Below are positions 17,740-26,812 of a DNA stretch of 64,000 nucleotides, piece by piece; within the stretch, counting starts at the first letter, position 1; the number at the start of each line of letters is the position of its first letter. The notes below the pieces were generated by a model. It searched no databases, had not been told where the DNA came from, and was given only the letters and a program-made list of their open reading frames with translations. This DNA is from Cytophagaceae bacterium (GTDB taxonomy: Bacteria > Bacteroidota > Bacteroidia > Flavobacteriales > Flavobacteriaceae), in contig PALD01000066.1 of assembly GCA_002710685.1 (NCBI GenBank), positions 124,001 to 188,000 on the forward strand, written 5' to 3'. A program made the position numbers and the translations under genes.

Positions 17740-18074
17740 TGCAGGTTACCAAAAAAGAAACATACACCATACTGGGTGATGAAGAAGATGGGTTGAAGGA
17801 ATTTGCCAGTTTTCTTAATTTTATAGTTCCCAAGGCTTACGCCAAAGATAACCTTATCATAGACATCCTTAAATATGAAGATGTTGACCTGCCCGCACTC
17901 CTCAATTTTTTAAAACCCTCAAATACACAAAGGGGAGGGGGCAAATCATTTGTGCTGGTCAACAACCATATCAATCCTGATATAGTGCCCGAAGAAATAA
18001 TGGTGGTGCCCACCATCCAGGAAGCTATTGATGTTATCGAACTTGAAGAAATCCAGCGAGATCTAGGTTTTTAA
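17739..18074 (+). CDS. Conserved small protein co-translated with pyrB
   Basis: The 111-residue soluble protein overlaps the pyrB stop by one base. The pattern of alternating strands and helices (LIIDILKYEDVDLPALLNFL, SFVLVNNHINPDIVP) is compatible with a small alpha/beta fold such as an STAS-like domain, but this is a guess from hydrophobicity. I recognise it only as a flavobacterial pyrB neighbour, which in related genomes I remember near ribonuclease Z. Its 3' end overlaps the convergent phosphatase gene by 41 bases. Confidence 0.8.
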   Translation: MQVTKKETYTILGDEEDGLKEFASFLNFIVPKAYAKDNLIIDILKYEDVDLPALLNFLKPSNTQRGGGKSFVLVNNHINPDIVPEEIMVVPTIQEAIDVIELEEIQRDLGF

Positions 18075-19137
18075 TCCTGTCTGCAACCCTATCCATTTGT
18101 TCTTCAGCATTTTTAAGGCTTTCTTGTGAAGGCTGCGGGGGTTCTTGCCCTTTTGCATTTTGAGGCTCAAAACTTAGCTCTGCATACGATGGGAAATGGT
18201 CTGACCCCACATCGTTGCCCCTTTGCACGTCCACAGCGCGGAACTCTTCAGAAATAAATATGTGATCTAGTGGCCACCGCAATAAAAAATTGTTTGCATT
18301 ATAGGTGTTGAAAAAGCCCCGGCCTTGCCGTATGTCCAGCGTGCGGCTTACTTCTTTAAACAAACGTGTGGTATTAGACCAGGCTACATCATTAAAGTCG
18401 CCCATAACTATAGTGGGCAGTTTGCGATCCAGGGCCATCTTTGCCGTGACCATCATCTCTGCGTCCCGGTCAGTTGACATGGGGTTATGCTGCGGCATCG
18501 GCGGTGTGGGATGAATGGCACGTATCTGTATTTTATTGCCATCGGGCAATGTTGCAATGGTGTGTATGGATGGTATTGAATCATCAATGAGAAAACGTAC
18601 TTGTGAACCTTCAAGGTGTAGTCTGGAATATAGAGCCATCCCATAGGTGTTCTCCAACGGTTTTTCAACCTTGTAAGGGTACATCTCCCGGGTTGTGGGC
18701 TCAATCTCTGTCAACCATCTTGTGTTTACTTCACAGAGCAGGAGGATATCAGGATCTTTTGCTTTTATTTCCTTGATGAGCATTTCACTTTTTTCATTGC
18801 TTTGAAGCACATTGCTGATGAGTACGCTGAAGTTATCATCTTCTTTATTATCAATGCTTGCGAGTACTTCTTTTTTGGCGAAAGCCGTATAGGGATATAT
18901 CTTGATGAGCTGAAAGATGAAACACGCAATCATCAGCGATATGAACACATAATCTTTAAACCACCTGATATCAAACTTGATAAGAAAGGCCAATATGGCC
19001 AAGAGGGTGAGCGCGGTAAGCTGAATATGTGGAAAATCAAAAACGCGAATCCACCAGTAATCCACGGCGATGAAGGGAACGAGGGTGAGGGTGATGGCTA
19101 TAAAGCCAAAAACGTACAGAAATGATTTTAAATCCAA
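18034..19137 (-). CDS. Membrane-anchored endonuclease/exonuclease/phosphatase family protein
   Basis: The N-terminus holds three hydrophobic spans (residues 5-25, 37-54 and 64-81). The rest is an EEP-fold hydrolase: LLLCEVN with the metal glutamate, MGDFNDVAW (Asp-Asn-Asp), WPLDHIF, and the catalytic GSDHFP near residue 315. Such proteins cleave phosphoesters in DNA, lipids or inositol phosphates; the substrate is unknown. No ATG is available near the N-terminus, and the frame is closed by a TAA upstream, so the TTG at 19137 is the best start. The last 41 bases overlap the convergent gene after pyrB. Confidence 0.85.
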   Translation of the reverse strand: MDLKSFLYVFGFIAITLTLVPFIAVDYWWIRVFDFPHIQLTALTLLAILAFLIKFDIRWFKDYVFISLMIACFIFQLIKIYPYTAFAKKEVLASIDNKEDDNFSVLISNVLQSNEKSEMLIKEIKAKDPDILLLCEVNTRWLTEIEPTTREMYPYKVEKPLENTYGMALYSRLHLEGSQVRFLIDDSIPSIHTIATLPDGNKIQIRAIHPTPPMPQHNPMSTDRDAEMMVTAKMALDRKLPTIVMGDFNDVAWSNTTRLFKEVSRTLDIRQGRGFFNTYNANNFLLRWPLDHIFISEEFRAVDVQRGNDVGSDHFPSYAELSFEPQNAKGQEPPQPSQESLKNAEEQMDRVADRIKNLDLAGFLQVR

Positions 19138-19204
19138 ATAATAAACGGTTAGGATTTAAAAATATGCACTCAAGGGCTAAGATCATTGATTTTTGGGTAA
19201 ACTT

Positions 19205-19347
19205 TTAGAATTGTTTTTCTTTTACGTTGAAATTATAGATGTAAGCGATGCTGATATCTGAGTAGTCTGCCTGGCCAAGATTTGCGTTGATATGCGCTCC
19301 CCCAAATGCATTGTGATGGCGGAACGTGCCCGTTTGCCACACATAAT
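19205..19347 (-). pseudogene. Remnant of an outer-membrane beta-barrel gene (C-terminus)
   Basis: On the minus strand an open stretch of about 45 codons reads from YYVWQTGTFRHHNAFG through SDISIAYIYNFNV and ends in ...KEKQF before a TAA at 19205-19207. The alternating pattern and final phenylalanine look like the last strands of a beta-barrel. The frame is closed by an in-frame stop upstream, and no plausible start or upstream domain is left. It fills most of a 370-base gene gap. Confidence 0.45.
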
Positions 19348-19506
19348 ATTATAAGCCCATAAGGTGTTGTGGACAATAAATGTTTTTGGAAAAAAGTAAA
19401 AGCAGAAATAAAACAGAATTATACATGGTCTTAAAAACCAATAAGATAAATTTTATATCAACATTTATTTATTTTAAATGATGTTTTATTCCCCTAGAGG
19501 CAAAAA

Positions 19507-20778
19507 TCAGGTAGAAATACCTAGACGTTTGAGGTCACTGCCTGTGGGTTCTTCAAAAAGTTCCAGGTCAAAATAAGGTATGGCCGCAAGGATGTGGTCA
19601 AAAATGTCAGCCTGGATGTATTCATAATTTTCCCATCTTTTATCCTTGCTAAAGCAAAATATCTCCAGGGGGATTCCCTGAGGGGTGGGAGCGAGGTGCC
19701 TTACCATCAAGAACATATCTTTGTTGATTGCCGGGTTTTCATGCAACATGGCATCGATATATTTTCTAAAAACCCCCAGATTTGTCTGGTTACGGCCGTT
19801 AATGAGTAGGCTTTTGTCAATATTCTTGAGCCTATTGTATTTGTTTACCTCCTGCTCCCTATGGTCAATGTAAGGTGCAATGAGGTCAATTTTTTTAAGT
19901 TTAGCAATGTCATCAACAGAGAGAAACTTGATGCTTCCCTGTTTTATAAAAATAGAACGCTTGATACGCCTGCCATCGCTATCCTGCATTCCACGCCAGT
20001 TTTGAAAAGAGTCAGAAATAAGGCTGTATGTAGGGATTGTGGTATAGGTGTTGTCAAAATTTTGGACACGCACGGTGGCCAGGTTGATTTCGGTAACGTA
20101 ACCATCAGCACCATATTTGCTAAAGGTAATCCAGTCACCTATCCTTACAATATCGTTGATGGATACTTGTATGGAGGCTACAAAACCCAGTATGGTATCC
20201 TTGAATATGAGCAATAATACCGCAGAAGCGGCCCCCAGTTGAAGTGCAAACTTCCATGCATTTTCATCAAAGAGTTCAATGACCACAAAAAACACCGCCA
20301 TTGCCCATAAAAAAAGCATGGTGACCTGTACATAGCTCTGCAGGGGTTTATCGTGGTAAGCTTCTTTGGTCTCAAGATAGCGCCGCCCCGTGCGCAACAA
20401 GCTCCTCAATATCTTGACGATAAGTATGATGACATAGATATTGAACAGTTTTATGATCCACCCCAGGTAAACGGGATACTCCACAAGCAGCAGGACAATC
20501 ACTGATTTAAATACCATCAAGGGCAGGAGATGGCCTATGTACCGTGGAAAATTGGTAAGGATAAGATAATCGTCAAAAGTACTTTTGGTCTTGTTTGTAA
20601 ACGCCTTAAAAAACTCTATGACAATCTTTCTCAGCAACTTGTCAAGAAAAAACAACAGGACAATAAGGAGTATGCCGTTGATGGCAATGGTAAGTGTTTC
20701 AGCATATTTTGAAGCTATGCCATAGTCCCTGAGCCACCGGGAAAAATCAAGTAGATATTGTCTTAGATTTTCTTGCAT
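19507..20778 (-). CDS. MscS-family mechanosensitive channel (YbdG-like)
   Basis: The 423-residue inner-membrane protein has about five hydrophobic spans in residues 25-200. The MscS pore and beta domain follow: SAVLLLIFKDTILGFVASIQVSINDIVRIGDWI at about residues 185-217, then the DGYVTEINLATVRVQNFDNT segment (split here for description) and a mixed C-terminal domain. The length and extra N-terminal spans resemble E. coli YbdG rather than short MscS. It releases solutes under osmotic downshock. It is a single gene with ATG at 20778. Confidence 0.93.
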   Translation of the reverse strand: MQENLRQYLLDFSRWLRDYGIASKYAETLTIAINGILLIVLLFFLDKLLRKIVIEFFKAFTNKTKSTFDDYLILTNFPRYIGHLLPLMVFKSVIVLLLVEYPVYLGWIIKLFNIYVIILIVKILRSLLRTGRRYLETKEAYHDKPLQSYVQVTMLFLWAMAVFFVVIELFDENAWKFALQLGAASAVLLLIFKDTILGFVASIQVSINDIVRIGDWITFSKYGADGYVTEINLATVRVQNFDNTYTTIPTYSLISDSFQNWRGMQDSDGRRIKRSIFIKQGSIKFLSVDDIAKLKKIDLIAPYIDHREQEVNKYNRLKNIDKSLLINGRNQTNLGVFRKYIDAMLHENPAINKDMFLMVRHLAPTPQGIPLEIFCFSKDKRWENYEYIQADIFDHILAAIPYFDLELFEEPTGSDLKRLGIST

Positions 20779-20865
20779 GCGCGAAAACTTTAATTTTCAA
20801 ATATAGGATTTAGGAAGAAGTTGGGGCATTAAAATTTTGGCCTTTGAGCCATATTAAAACAAAAA

Positions 20866-20890
20866 AAACAGCTCCTGGGGGGAGCTGTTT
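20866..20890 (-). terminator. Rho-independent terminator of the ferritin-like gene pair
   Basis: AAACAGCTCC and GGAGCTGTTT form a 10-bp stem with the loop TGGGG. On the minus strand the stem is followed by a run of T (complement of positions 20852-20868), 23 bases after the stop of the gene ending at 20913. Confidence 0.9.
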
Positions 20891-20912
20891 AATTAAACAA
20901 ATCAATAACAAA

Positions 20913-21746
20913 TTAACTTTGTATGAACAATCCTGCAATTTGCGCCGCAGTAGTACCATCTATGGTCTCATCATAAGCTTGTGTTGAAGCATCAGATGAA
21001 AATGGAGATCCACTGCCCAGGGTGGTAACATCCACACCACCATGTGTGGTATTATCCTCGCCTGCGTAGACTGCATTTGTTGCATCTACACCTGTTTCTG
21101 GGAAGTCTTGTGTTATCCATCCCTTAAGACCTCTCAACCTTCTTATTTCAGAAGCGTGACGCGCCTCAACGGAGTGAATCTGTAAACCAATGGTCAATAC
21201 ATCACCACTTGACATTAGGTTTCCTGCTTGTCCCTTGTAGGCCCTTACACCTGTATCTTCAAAGGCTTGAGCTAGAATAAGCAGTTGTTGATAAGCCGTT
21301 GCTGGATCTGTACCGTTATCACCAAAGGGGTCAAACATTCCACCAGCGGTAAAATCAAAGGTAGGAGAATCGATACTGTTTTCCGCTAGGGCATTTTGCA
21401 ACAATGCCACGTGGGCATCCTCATGTTTTGAAATCTGCATATAGATTGCTTCTGCCTTACCAGTAGAATCCTGTGCAAGTACGCCTGAATCAAGGGCCTT
21501 CATGTAAAATTCAGCCTCAAGGTATTCTAGGGTAAGTGCCAGTTGAAGGGCACCGGTAATATCATCCTCTTGGACAAGGGTGGCTGCACTGGCAGTATTG
21601 GCCAGTGAACCTAGACCAAAGGGAACAGCGGCAAGAGCAGCTTTTTTACCTATTGAGTTAAATGTACTGAACACTTCTCTTCTTGAAGAAAGCTTCTTCG
21701 TGAGGTTGTCAGTAGTAAATTCGTCTAAAAGTTTTATAATACTCAT
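20913..21746 (-). CDS. Ferritin-like domain protein, probably exported
   Basis: The 277-residue protein has a twin-arginine-like segment (SSRREVF, residues 21-27) followed by a hydrophobic stretch and SANTASA-type cleavage region near residue 53. The core has the ferritin_2 pattern of two helix pairs: LEYLEAEFY, SKHEDAHVALL, AFEDTGVRAYKG and VEARHASEIRRLRG. Glutamates and histidines are at the spacing of a di-metal or vestigial di-metal site. Relatives are described as desiccation-related (PCC13-62-like) proteins. It lies 31 bases downstream of a paralogue with the same layout. Confidence 0.87.
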   Translation of the reverse strand: MSIIKLLDEFTTDNLTKKLSSRREVFSTFNSIGKKAALAAVPFGLGSLANTASAATLVQEDDITGALQLALTLEYLEAEFYMKALDSGVLAQDSTGKAEAIYMQISKHEDAHVALLQNALAENSIDSPTFDFTAGGMFDPFGDNGTDPATAYQQLLILAQAFEDTGVRAYKGQAGNLMSSGDVLTIGLQIHSVEARHASEIRRLRGLKGWITQDFPETGVDATNAVYAGEDNTTHGGVDVTTLGSGSPFSSDASTQAYDETIDGTTAAQIAGLFIQS

Positions 21747-21777
21747 AATACTGTTTTTAAAAGTTGATAGTTAAAGA

Positions 21778-22497
21778 TTAGGGTAACTGTGTAGCGGTAA
21801 ATGGAGTCACAAAGAAACCTCCTGCTGCTGCAATTACTTCAGAGGGCTTGAGCGCTCCGTCAAGACCTGTCGTGGGGTCTACAGCATCATCACCTGCAAA
21901 AAGGGTAAAATCATTCATCTCACCTCCACGTATGCTGCGTATAGCCGCTGCGTGTCTTGCTTCTACTGATACAATCTTACCGGCAATAACAAGGTAAGCC
22001 CCGGTCTCAATAGTCCTACCGGCACCATTATATGCTTTAACTCCAGTATCTTCTAACAATTGGGCTGTAGCAAGTACAGAATCCCTGTCTGAAAAATCAA
22101 TTGAACTAAAATCAAATTCCAATTCTTCGGGAAGTACCTTATCAGCGCTAAAGTTTGCATTCAATGCTGTTTTAAAAAACTCCCTGTGGTTTACCTCATG
22201 GTTATATAGGTCTTGCATGAGCGTGACTTCAACCTGTGCTGCGCCAGAGTACATGTTTTCAACAACCCTTGTATAAAAAGCTGCTTCAAGTTGTTCTAGT
22301 GCATATGCGTAATTAAGGACACCTAAGTCTCCACCTCCAAGGTCGAAAGTTCCGGGTGGGGGGGTAACCGTGTTGTCATCATCATTGTCACAGGCTAATA
22401 ATAGTCCTGACCCTGCTAATGCCAATCCACTTACTTTTAAAAAATTTCTTCGGTTTTTGCCTTTAGCGACATCTACCTTGATGCGATTCTTCTTCAT
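21778..22497 (-). CDS. Tat-exported ferritin-like lipoprotein
   Basis: The 239-residue protein has a textbook twin-arginine signal (NRRNFLKVSGLALAG, residues 15-29). It is followed by a lipobox ending LLLAC at about residue 36 and then an acidic DNDDD stretch. The ferritin-like helices are YALEQLEAAFY, NHEVNHREFF, LLEDTGVKAYNGAG and VSVEARHAAAIRS. Tat export means the fold, perhaps with its metal centre, is made in the cytoplasm. It is the first gene of a pair with the paralogue at 20913. The role in oxidative or desiccation stress is inferred from the family only. Confidence 0.88.
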   Translation of the reverse strand: MKKNRIKVDVAKGKNRRNFLKVSGLALAGSGLLLACDNDDDNTVTPPPGTFDLGGGDLGVLNYAYALEQLEAAFYTRVVENMYSGAAQVEVTLMQDLYNHEVNHREFFKTALNANFSADKVLPEELEFDFSSIDFSDRDSVLATAQLLEDTGVKAYNGAGRTIETGAYLVIAGKIVSVEARHAAAIRSIRGGEMNDFTLFAGDDAVDPTTGLDGALKPSEVIAAAGGFFVTPFTATQLP

Positions 22498-22835
22498 AAT
22501 TGAATTTTTTAGTTATTGAATTATTTCTATTAAAAGTTACGTGGAGAGTGGGAGGTCAGTTTTTAAGAAAGGGTCTTTTAACAAGAATTTGGCAGTTTTC
22601 AACTGCTATCCTTCATGTTTTGATAAAAATTGGGAATATTTATTGCAAATATGAAAGAATGCACCTACATAAATTGATAATCTTCTTAAATCCATTTTGA
22701 TAAAGGATTCCCAAAAACAATATTTCAATTGTTAAGACTAATGGTAAATGGGGGTGATTCTTCTAGTTGTAGTGTAAATGGTGGAAAAAAAATACAGTTT
22801 GAGCAGGTTTTGAGGTTAGAACCAAGGCAATTTCA
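22498..22835. other. 338-base gene-free stretch
   Basis: AT-rich sequence lies between the start of the ferritin-like lipoprotein gene and the end of the dipeptidase gene, both on the minus strand. It should hold the promoter of the ferritin pair. I see a loose repeat of TAATGGTAAATGG and GTGTAAATGGTGG near 22740-22785 but no convincing promoter, RNA or reading frame. Confidence 0.5.
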
Positions 22836-23447
22836 TTACTCCGTTTTACACGGAAAGTCAAAATCAATTATGGAGAAAGAGTAGTTCTTTTTAAAGTTAA
22901 AGTGCCACCATTCTGTACGTATGGTCTCAAATCCATAAAATGTCATGCCCTCTTGAAGTAGTTTTCTGTTCTGTGATACTTCTTCAGGGAGACCGGTATA
23001 ATCAATATGGGCCTCCTTACCAAAGAAATCATGATCTGTACCCATATCCACCGGGGTGCCATCAAGCTTTACCAGCGAAATGTCAACAGCGGCCCCACGG
23101 TTGTGCACAGATCCAGATGTATAGGGGTTTGCCATATATTGTGGATTAGGGAAGGCCTTCCACATTTTTTTTTGGGCAGAGACGGGCCGGTAGCAGTCAT
23201 AGAGCAATATCTTGTATCCTTTTTCACAAAACCAATCATTAGCCAGGGTCAAGGCCCGGGCAACCTCAGGCCTTAAATAACAACTGGCACAGTCATAAAA
23301 GGCTTCCTTTAAGAAGTTATTTGTGGTAGCATACCTTATATCTGAGGCAAAATCATTACCTCCCAGGGTATCGATTCTCGTGAGTGGTGCATTTTCGCCC
23401 TGAGCGAAAACCGTAGAGCATAAAAAGAAAAAAATCAAGATGCGCAT
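22836..23447 (-). CDS. D-alanyl-D-alanine dipeptidase (VanX/DdpX family)
   Basis: This exported zinc dipeptidase hydrolyses D-Ala-D-Ala, feeding on or recycling peptidoglycan peptides. The signal peptide covers residues 1-15 (ending at VFAQ). The zinc motif S-x-H-x(3)-G-x-A-x-D appears as SVHNRGAAVD at about residues 112-121, and the later EWWHF (about residue 180) supplies the catalytic glutamate and third zinc histidine. A conserved arginine in YDCYRPVSAQ is present. No resistance genes (vanH, vanA) are near, so a housekeeping role is more likely. Confidence 0.93.
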   Translation of the reverse strand: MRILIFFFLCSTVFAQGENAPLTRIDTLGGNDFASDIRYATTNNFLKEAFYDCASCYLRPEVARALTLANDWFCEKGYKILLYDCYRPVSAQKKMWKAFPNPQYMANPYTSGSVHNRGAAVDISLVKLDGTPVDMGTDHDFFGKEAHIDYTGLPEEVSQNRKLLQEGMTFYGFETIRTEWWHFNFKKNYSFSIIDFDFPCKTE

Positions 23448-23533
23448 GGGTTAAATTTACTGTAATCTTTTTAGTCCTGAAATTCATGTAACGTTTATTT
23501 GCTCAAAGCGTCTTTAATGTAAACCATCAACCC

Positions 23534-25003
23534 ATGCAAAAAGTATTATCAGTTCTTGTGTTCCTTGTTTTCGGTTGCTTACATGCGCAACAAAAAAAGA
23601 TAACCATAGTCAATACTGCTGGCGAGCCCGTGCCCTATGCGACCATAAGCTACGGTGAGAACCAGGGGACCATAAGCAATGAAGATGGGCAGTTTACCAT
23701 CATAAATTCATCTAGTGGTGGAGAGATAGAGATTCAGGCATTGGGTTATATATCTCAAAAAATCGCTTTGGCAGGCCTGTCACAAAAAGTCGTTCTACAA
23801 AGTAAATACATTGACCTGGACGAGGTAATCCTGGTGGATAAGGACCTGGATGTTACAGATATTATAGCGCGAATCAAGGATAATGCCATTGAAAATTATT
23901 CCATTTCGCCTACGCGAAAAAAAATCTTCTATAGAAAAAGCTATTTCAGCGAAGTGTCAAAAGCAGAAATAGAGGTTGAAGAATCCTCCATTGCAGATCT
24001 TAACCAGGCACTGATGGACAGTATAACGCGCAAAATCAAGAACCCAATTGCTTCATACACTGAGCTCATAGGGGATATCTATGGCAACCAGGACGGTCAG
24101 GAAGTAGATGTGATCAAGGCCGCAAGGCTCTTTGACCCCAAGACCACCGAAAGTGCCGAGGAACTATTCAAACGGGTACAAAAAATATTTGAAGAGAATA
24201 TAAAGGACGATTCTTATTTTAAGATACGCAGTGGTATAATAGGCACAAAGGTTGATCGTGATGAGATGGATCTTGATGATGAACCTGAGAAAGAACTCAC
24301 CGCTGAAGAAAAGCAAAAAAGGGAAAAAGAAAACAAGGAGGACCTGGTCATGAATGCCAAGGAAAACATCAATTCTGTGCTGAAGGGTACATTTTACAAA
24401 GAAGATGTCACCCTGGATGTGCTTGATAAAGACCGCAAATATGATTTTGATATCACCGGCCACACCATAATAGATGATGAACTTGTGTATATAATCAAGT
24501 TTTCACCAAAAAGGGGCGCGGACTATAAGGGCACCATGTATGTAAACGCAAAGGATTATGGGGTTTATAGGCTAGATTATACTAATGTAAAGGCGTTAAA
24601 GAGGTTCAGGTTGTTTGGCGTATCCCACTATGAAGATGTACATAGGGGCAAGATGATATATTCAAAGAATGGAGATGGCAAATATGATTTTACATATTTT
24701 GAACGGGAGATGGGGGCAACATCTGGTATTGACAGGCCATTGACCATCATTGAAAAAAACAAGAAGGTCGCTGGCCGCAGAAAGCAGAACGAACTTGATA
24801 TGGAGATTGATTTTAAATTTAAGCAGCTTGATAAAGTACAGGTGGTCGTTCTTGACAAAAATGAGGGCGGCGATGCAATCAAAACCTCAAAAGAGGATGC
24901 CTATGAATATGCAACCTTTAAGAAATACAATCCAGATTTCTGGAAGGGATATACCATCATAGAGCCCAATGCAATGATAAAGGCCTTTGAAATTCAGGAT
25001 TGA
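23534..25003 (+). CDS. Exported protein with carboxypeptidase-regulatory-like domain
   Basis: The 489-residue protein has a signal peptide (residues 1-18, ending LHAQ). The CarboxypepD_reg-like beta-sandwich that follows (residues 22-95; AGEPVPYATISYGENQG, SNEDGQFTI) is typical of Bacteroidota outer-membrane and surface proteins. The rest is mostly beta-strand, with a lysine/glutamate-rich helix at about residues 250-275 (ELTAEEKQKREKENKED). The C-terminal part resembles lipoprotein/periplasmic substrate-binding shapes such as DUF5686, without clear proof. There is no TonB-dependent receptor barrel. It overlaps the convergent DUF3817 gene by 10 bases. Confidence 0.85.
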   Translation: MQKVLSVLVFLVFGCLHAQQKKITIVNTAGEPVPYATISYGENQGTISNEDGQFTIINSSSGGEIEIQALGYISQKIALAGLSQKVVLQSKYIDLDEVILVDKDLDVTDIIARIKDNAIENYSISPTRKKIFYRKSYFSEVSKAEIEVEESSIADLNQALMDSITRKIKNPIASYTELIGDIYGNQDGQEVDVIKAARLFDPKTTESAEELFKRVQKIFEENIKDDSYFKIRSGIIGTKVDRDEMDLDDEPEKELTAEEKQKREKENKEDLVMNAKENINSVLKGTFYKEDVTLDVLDKDRKYDFDITGHTIIDDELVYIIKFSPKRGADYKGTMYVNAKDYGVYRLDYTNVKALKRFRLFGVSHYEDVHRGKMIYSKNGDGKYDFTYFEREMGATSGIDRPLTIIEKNKKVAGRRKQNELDMEIDFKFKQLDKVQVVVLDKNEGGDAIKTSKEDAYEYATFKKYNPDFWKGYTIIEPNAMIKAFEIQD

Positions 25004-25281
25004 ACCTGGGGTTTCAGGTATTTTGCATCCATCCAGAAAGTACCAAAGGGAATTATGGAGCACAACAGGACGATAAGTAACGTCTTGACGCTCCATTTTA
25101 ATTCGGTTTTCACCATAAATGCCATCACTACATATACCAGGAACAAGATGCCATGCGTCATGCCTATGATTTCGTTAGCCGCGGGGCTTTCAAAAAAATA
25201 TTTTAGCGGCATGGTGATAAACAAAATGCACAATAGGGATATACCCTCAAGAATACTGATTAACCGAAATGCTCTGACCAT
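24994..25281 (-). CDS. DUF3817 small membrane protein
   Basis: The 95-residue protein has three hydrophobic spans and matches DUF3817: RLISILEGISLL at the N-terminus, the central MTHGILFLVYVV motif, and LCSIIPFGTFWMD. The family function is unknown. Its ATG directly abuts the stop codon of the DedA-like gene upstream, so the two form a transcription unit. Confidence 0.88.
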   Translation of the reverse strand: MVRAFRLISILEGISLLCILFITMPLKYFFESPAANEIIGMTHGILFLVYVVMAFMVKTELKWSVKTLLIVLLCSIIPFGTFWMDAKYLKPQVQS

Positions 25282-25899
25282 CTATACGAGATTGAAAATT
25301 GCAAGGGCATAAAGATAAAACCTTACAAAACGTACCAGTCCAAAAAGAAGATAATTAACAAATGGATACCGTATCATACCGGCTGCTAGACTGCTCACCG
25401 CAAACGGAACCGGTAAAATAGCACCCACAATAATCAGGAAACCACCCCATTTACGAGCATTTTTGAGGTGCTTGGCCATCTTCACGTTGAGATACTCGTT
25501 TACAGCCGGTATCTTGTTTGACGCCCTCCCCATGAAATAAGAAACAATCCCACCACAATAGGACAACAGGGCAAGTAAAGAGAGATATAAGATGGGGTCT
25601 GGCATCTTGTCGCTCCATGCAATAAAAATTTCTGGGGGTATAAGCCCCAGGATGGATTCAGACAAAAAGAAGACCGCAAGAATCCAGATTGCCGGGAAGG
25701 TCTCGGTCATCTTTATCAACAGGGAGTTGATATCGATCACAAAAAAATGAATCCCCACCAGCACGATAATAAAGAGTACTAGCGGTAGAAGTGCTTTTTT
25801 AAGGCTTTTACCGAGAAAATTATAAAATCCCGTGTATTTATAATACTTATGTAAAAGCGATAACCTAAAAAGCTTGGACCTTTTTTTGGGTTGGGACAT
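25282..25899 (-). CDS. DedA / VTT-domain membrane protein
   Basis: The 205-residue inner-membrane protein has four to five spans. It carries the SNARE-associated (VTT) signature: FFLSESILGLIPPEIFI, a central YFMGRASNKIP with the G-R loop, and GGFLIIVGAILPVPFAVSSLAAG. Many DedA proteins move undecaprenyl phosphate or phospholipid between leaflets; this one is not specifically assignable. The ATG at 25899 (MSQPKKR) is preferred to a GTG 13 codons upstream. Confidence 0.87.
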   Translation of the reverse strand: MSQPKKRSKLFRLSLLHKYYKYTGFYNFLGKSLKKALLPLVLFIIVLVGIHFFVIDINSLLIKMTETFPAIWILAVFFLSESILGLIPPEIFIAWSDKMPDPILYLSLLALLSYCGGIVSYFMGRASNKIPAVNEYLNVKMAKHLKNARKWGGFLIIVGAILPVPFAVSSLAAGMIRYPFVNYLLFGLVRFVRFYLYALAIFNLV

Positions 25900-26029
25900 G
25901 TGGCAATTTTTTACAAAAATAAGGTTTGGGAGAAGCACTATGACCTTCCAGGTCCCATAAAATCAAGATTTATGAAAACTTTATTAATTACCCATCCCTG
26001 AGAAATATGAATACACATAATTTTATGAT

Positions 26030-26755
26030 ATGAAGAAAAACAAGGATAAAGTAGCGCTGATTACCGGCGGGACAAAAGGTATAGGCCGTGGCGTTGCGAC
26101 GGCACTCCTCAATCAAGGGTATAAAGTGGCCATAACAAGCCGCACATCCACCGCAGCCAGCCATGCGGCCAGTGAACTTGCTGATGAGCTGGAAGTTGTC
26201 GATATGATAATGGGGGTAAAAGCAGATGTGCGGGATTTTGAATCCCAAAAATCAGCCGTTGAACAGGTCATGACAAAATGGGGACAGATAGATGTACTTG
26301 TGGCAAATGCTGGCCTGGGGCACTTTGCCAATATAAAGGACCTTACCCCACAACAGTGGACAGAGACCATTGAAACAAACCTCACCGGCGTTTTTTACAG
26401 CGTCAAGGCAAGTCTCAACGCGCTTAAGGAGTCAAAGGGCTATATCATCACCATTTCCAGCTTGGCGGGTACAAACTTCTTTGCGGGAGGTTCTGCGTAC
26501 AATGCGAGTAAATTTGGCCTTACAGGATTTAGCCAGGCAATCATGCTTGACCTTAGGCAGGATGACATCAAGGTTACCACGATAATGCCGGGTTCTGTGG
26601 CGACACATTTCAATAACAATGAACCCTCATCAAAAGATGACTGGAAGATTCAGATTGAAGATATAGGTCAAATGGTGGTGGACCTGCTCAACATGAACCC
26701 CAGGACATTGCCCAGCAAGGTAGAGGTAAGGCCCTCTAAACCGCCCGTTAAATAG
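26030..26755 (+). CDS. Short-chain dehydrogenase/reductase
   Basis: The 241-residue cytosolic oxidoreductase has the SDR cofactor motif TGGTKGIGRG (residues 12-21), the NAG motif (LVANAG), and the catalytic Ser-Tyr-Lys set (SSLAG; SAYNASK near residue 160). An arginine follows the first strand (TSRTS), which favours NADP. The substrate is unknown; 3-oxoacyl reductase-like or sugar dehydrogenases are possible. It is a single gene followed by a strong terminator. Confidence 0.93.
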   Translation: MKKNKDKVALITGGTKGIGRGVATALLNQGYKVAITSRTSTAASHAASELADELEVVDMIMGVKADVRDFESQKSAVEQVMTKWGQIDVLVANAGLGHFANIKDLTPQQWTETIETNLTGVFYSVKASLNALKESKGYIITISSLAGTNFFAGGSAYNASKFGLTGFSQAIMLDLRQDDIKVTTIMPGSVATHFNNNEPSSKDDWKIQIEDIGQMVVDLLNMNPRTLPSKVEVRPSKPPVK

Positions 26756-26763
26756 AAAAAAAT

Positions 26764-26790
26764 AAAGGCTACTCGTTTAAAGTAGCCTTT
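26764..26790. terminator. Rho-independent terminator after the SDR gene
   Basis: AAAGGCTACT and AGTAGCCTTT form a 10-bp stem with the loop CGTTTAA, followed by TTATTTTG. A-rich sequence on the other side would let it work for the convergent HhH gene as well. Confidence 0.9.
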
Positions 26791-26799
26791 TTATTTTGC

Positions 26800-26812
26800 C
26801 TTTCGGCGAAAG
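26800..26812. repeat. Dispersed palindrome CTTTCGGCGAAAG
   Basis: This variant of the palindrome family has 6-bp arms around one extra G and contains the GGC-GAAA-GC core. It touches the stop codon of the minus-strand gene ending at 26813. The same 13-mer recurs at 41600-41612 and inside the DUF1853 gene near 38418. Confidence 0.65.
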
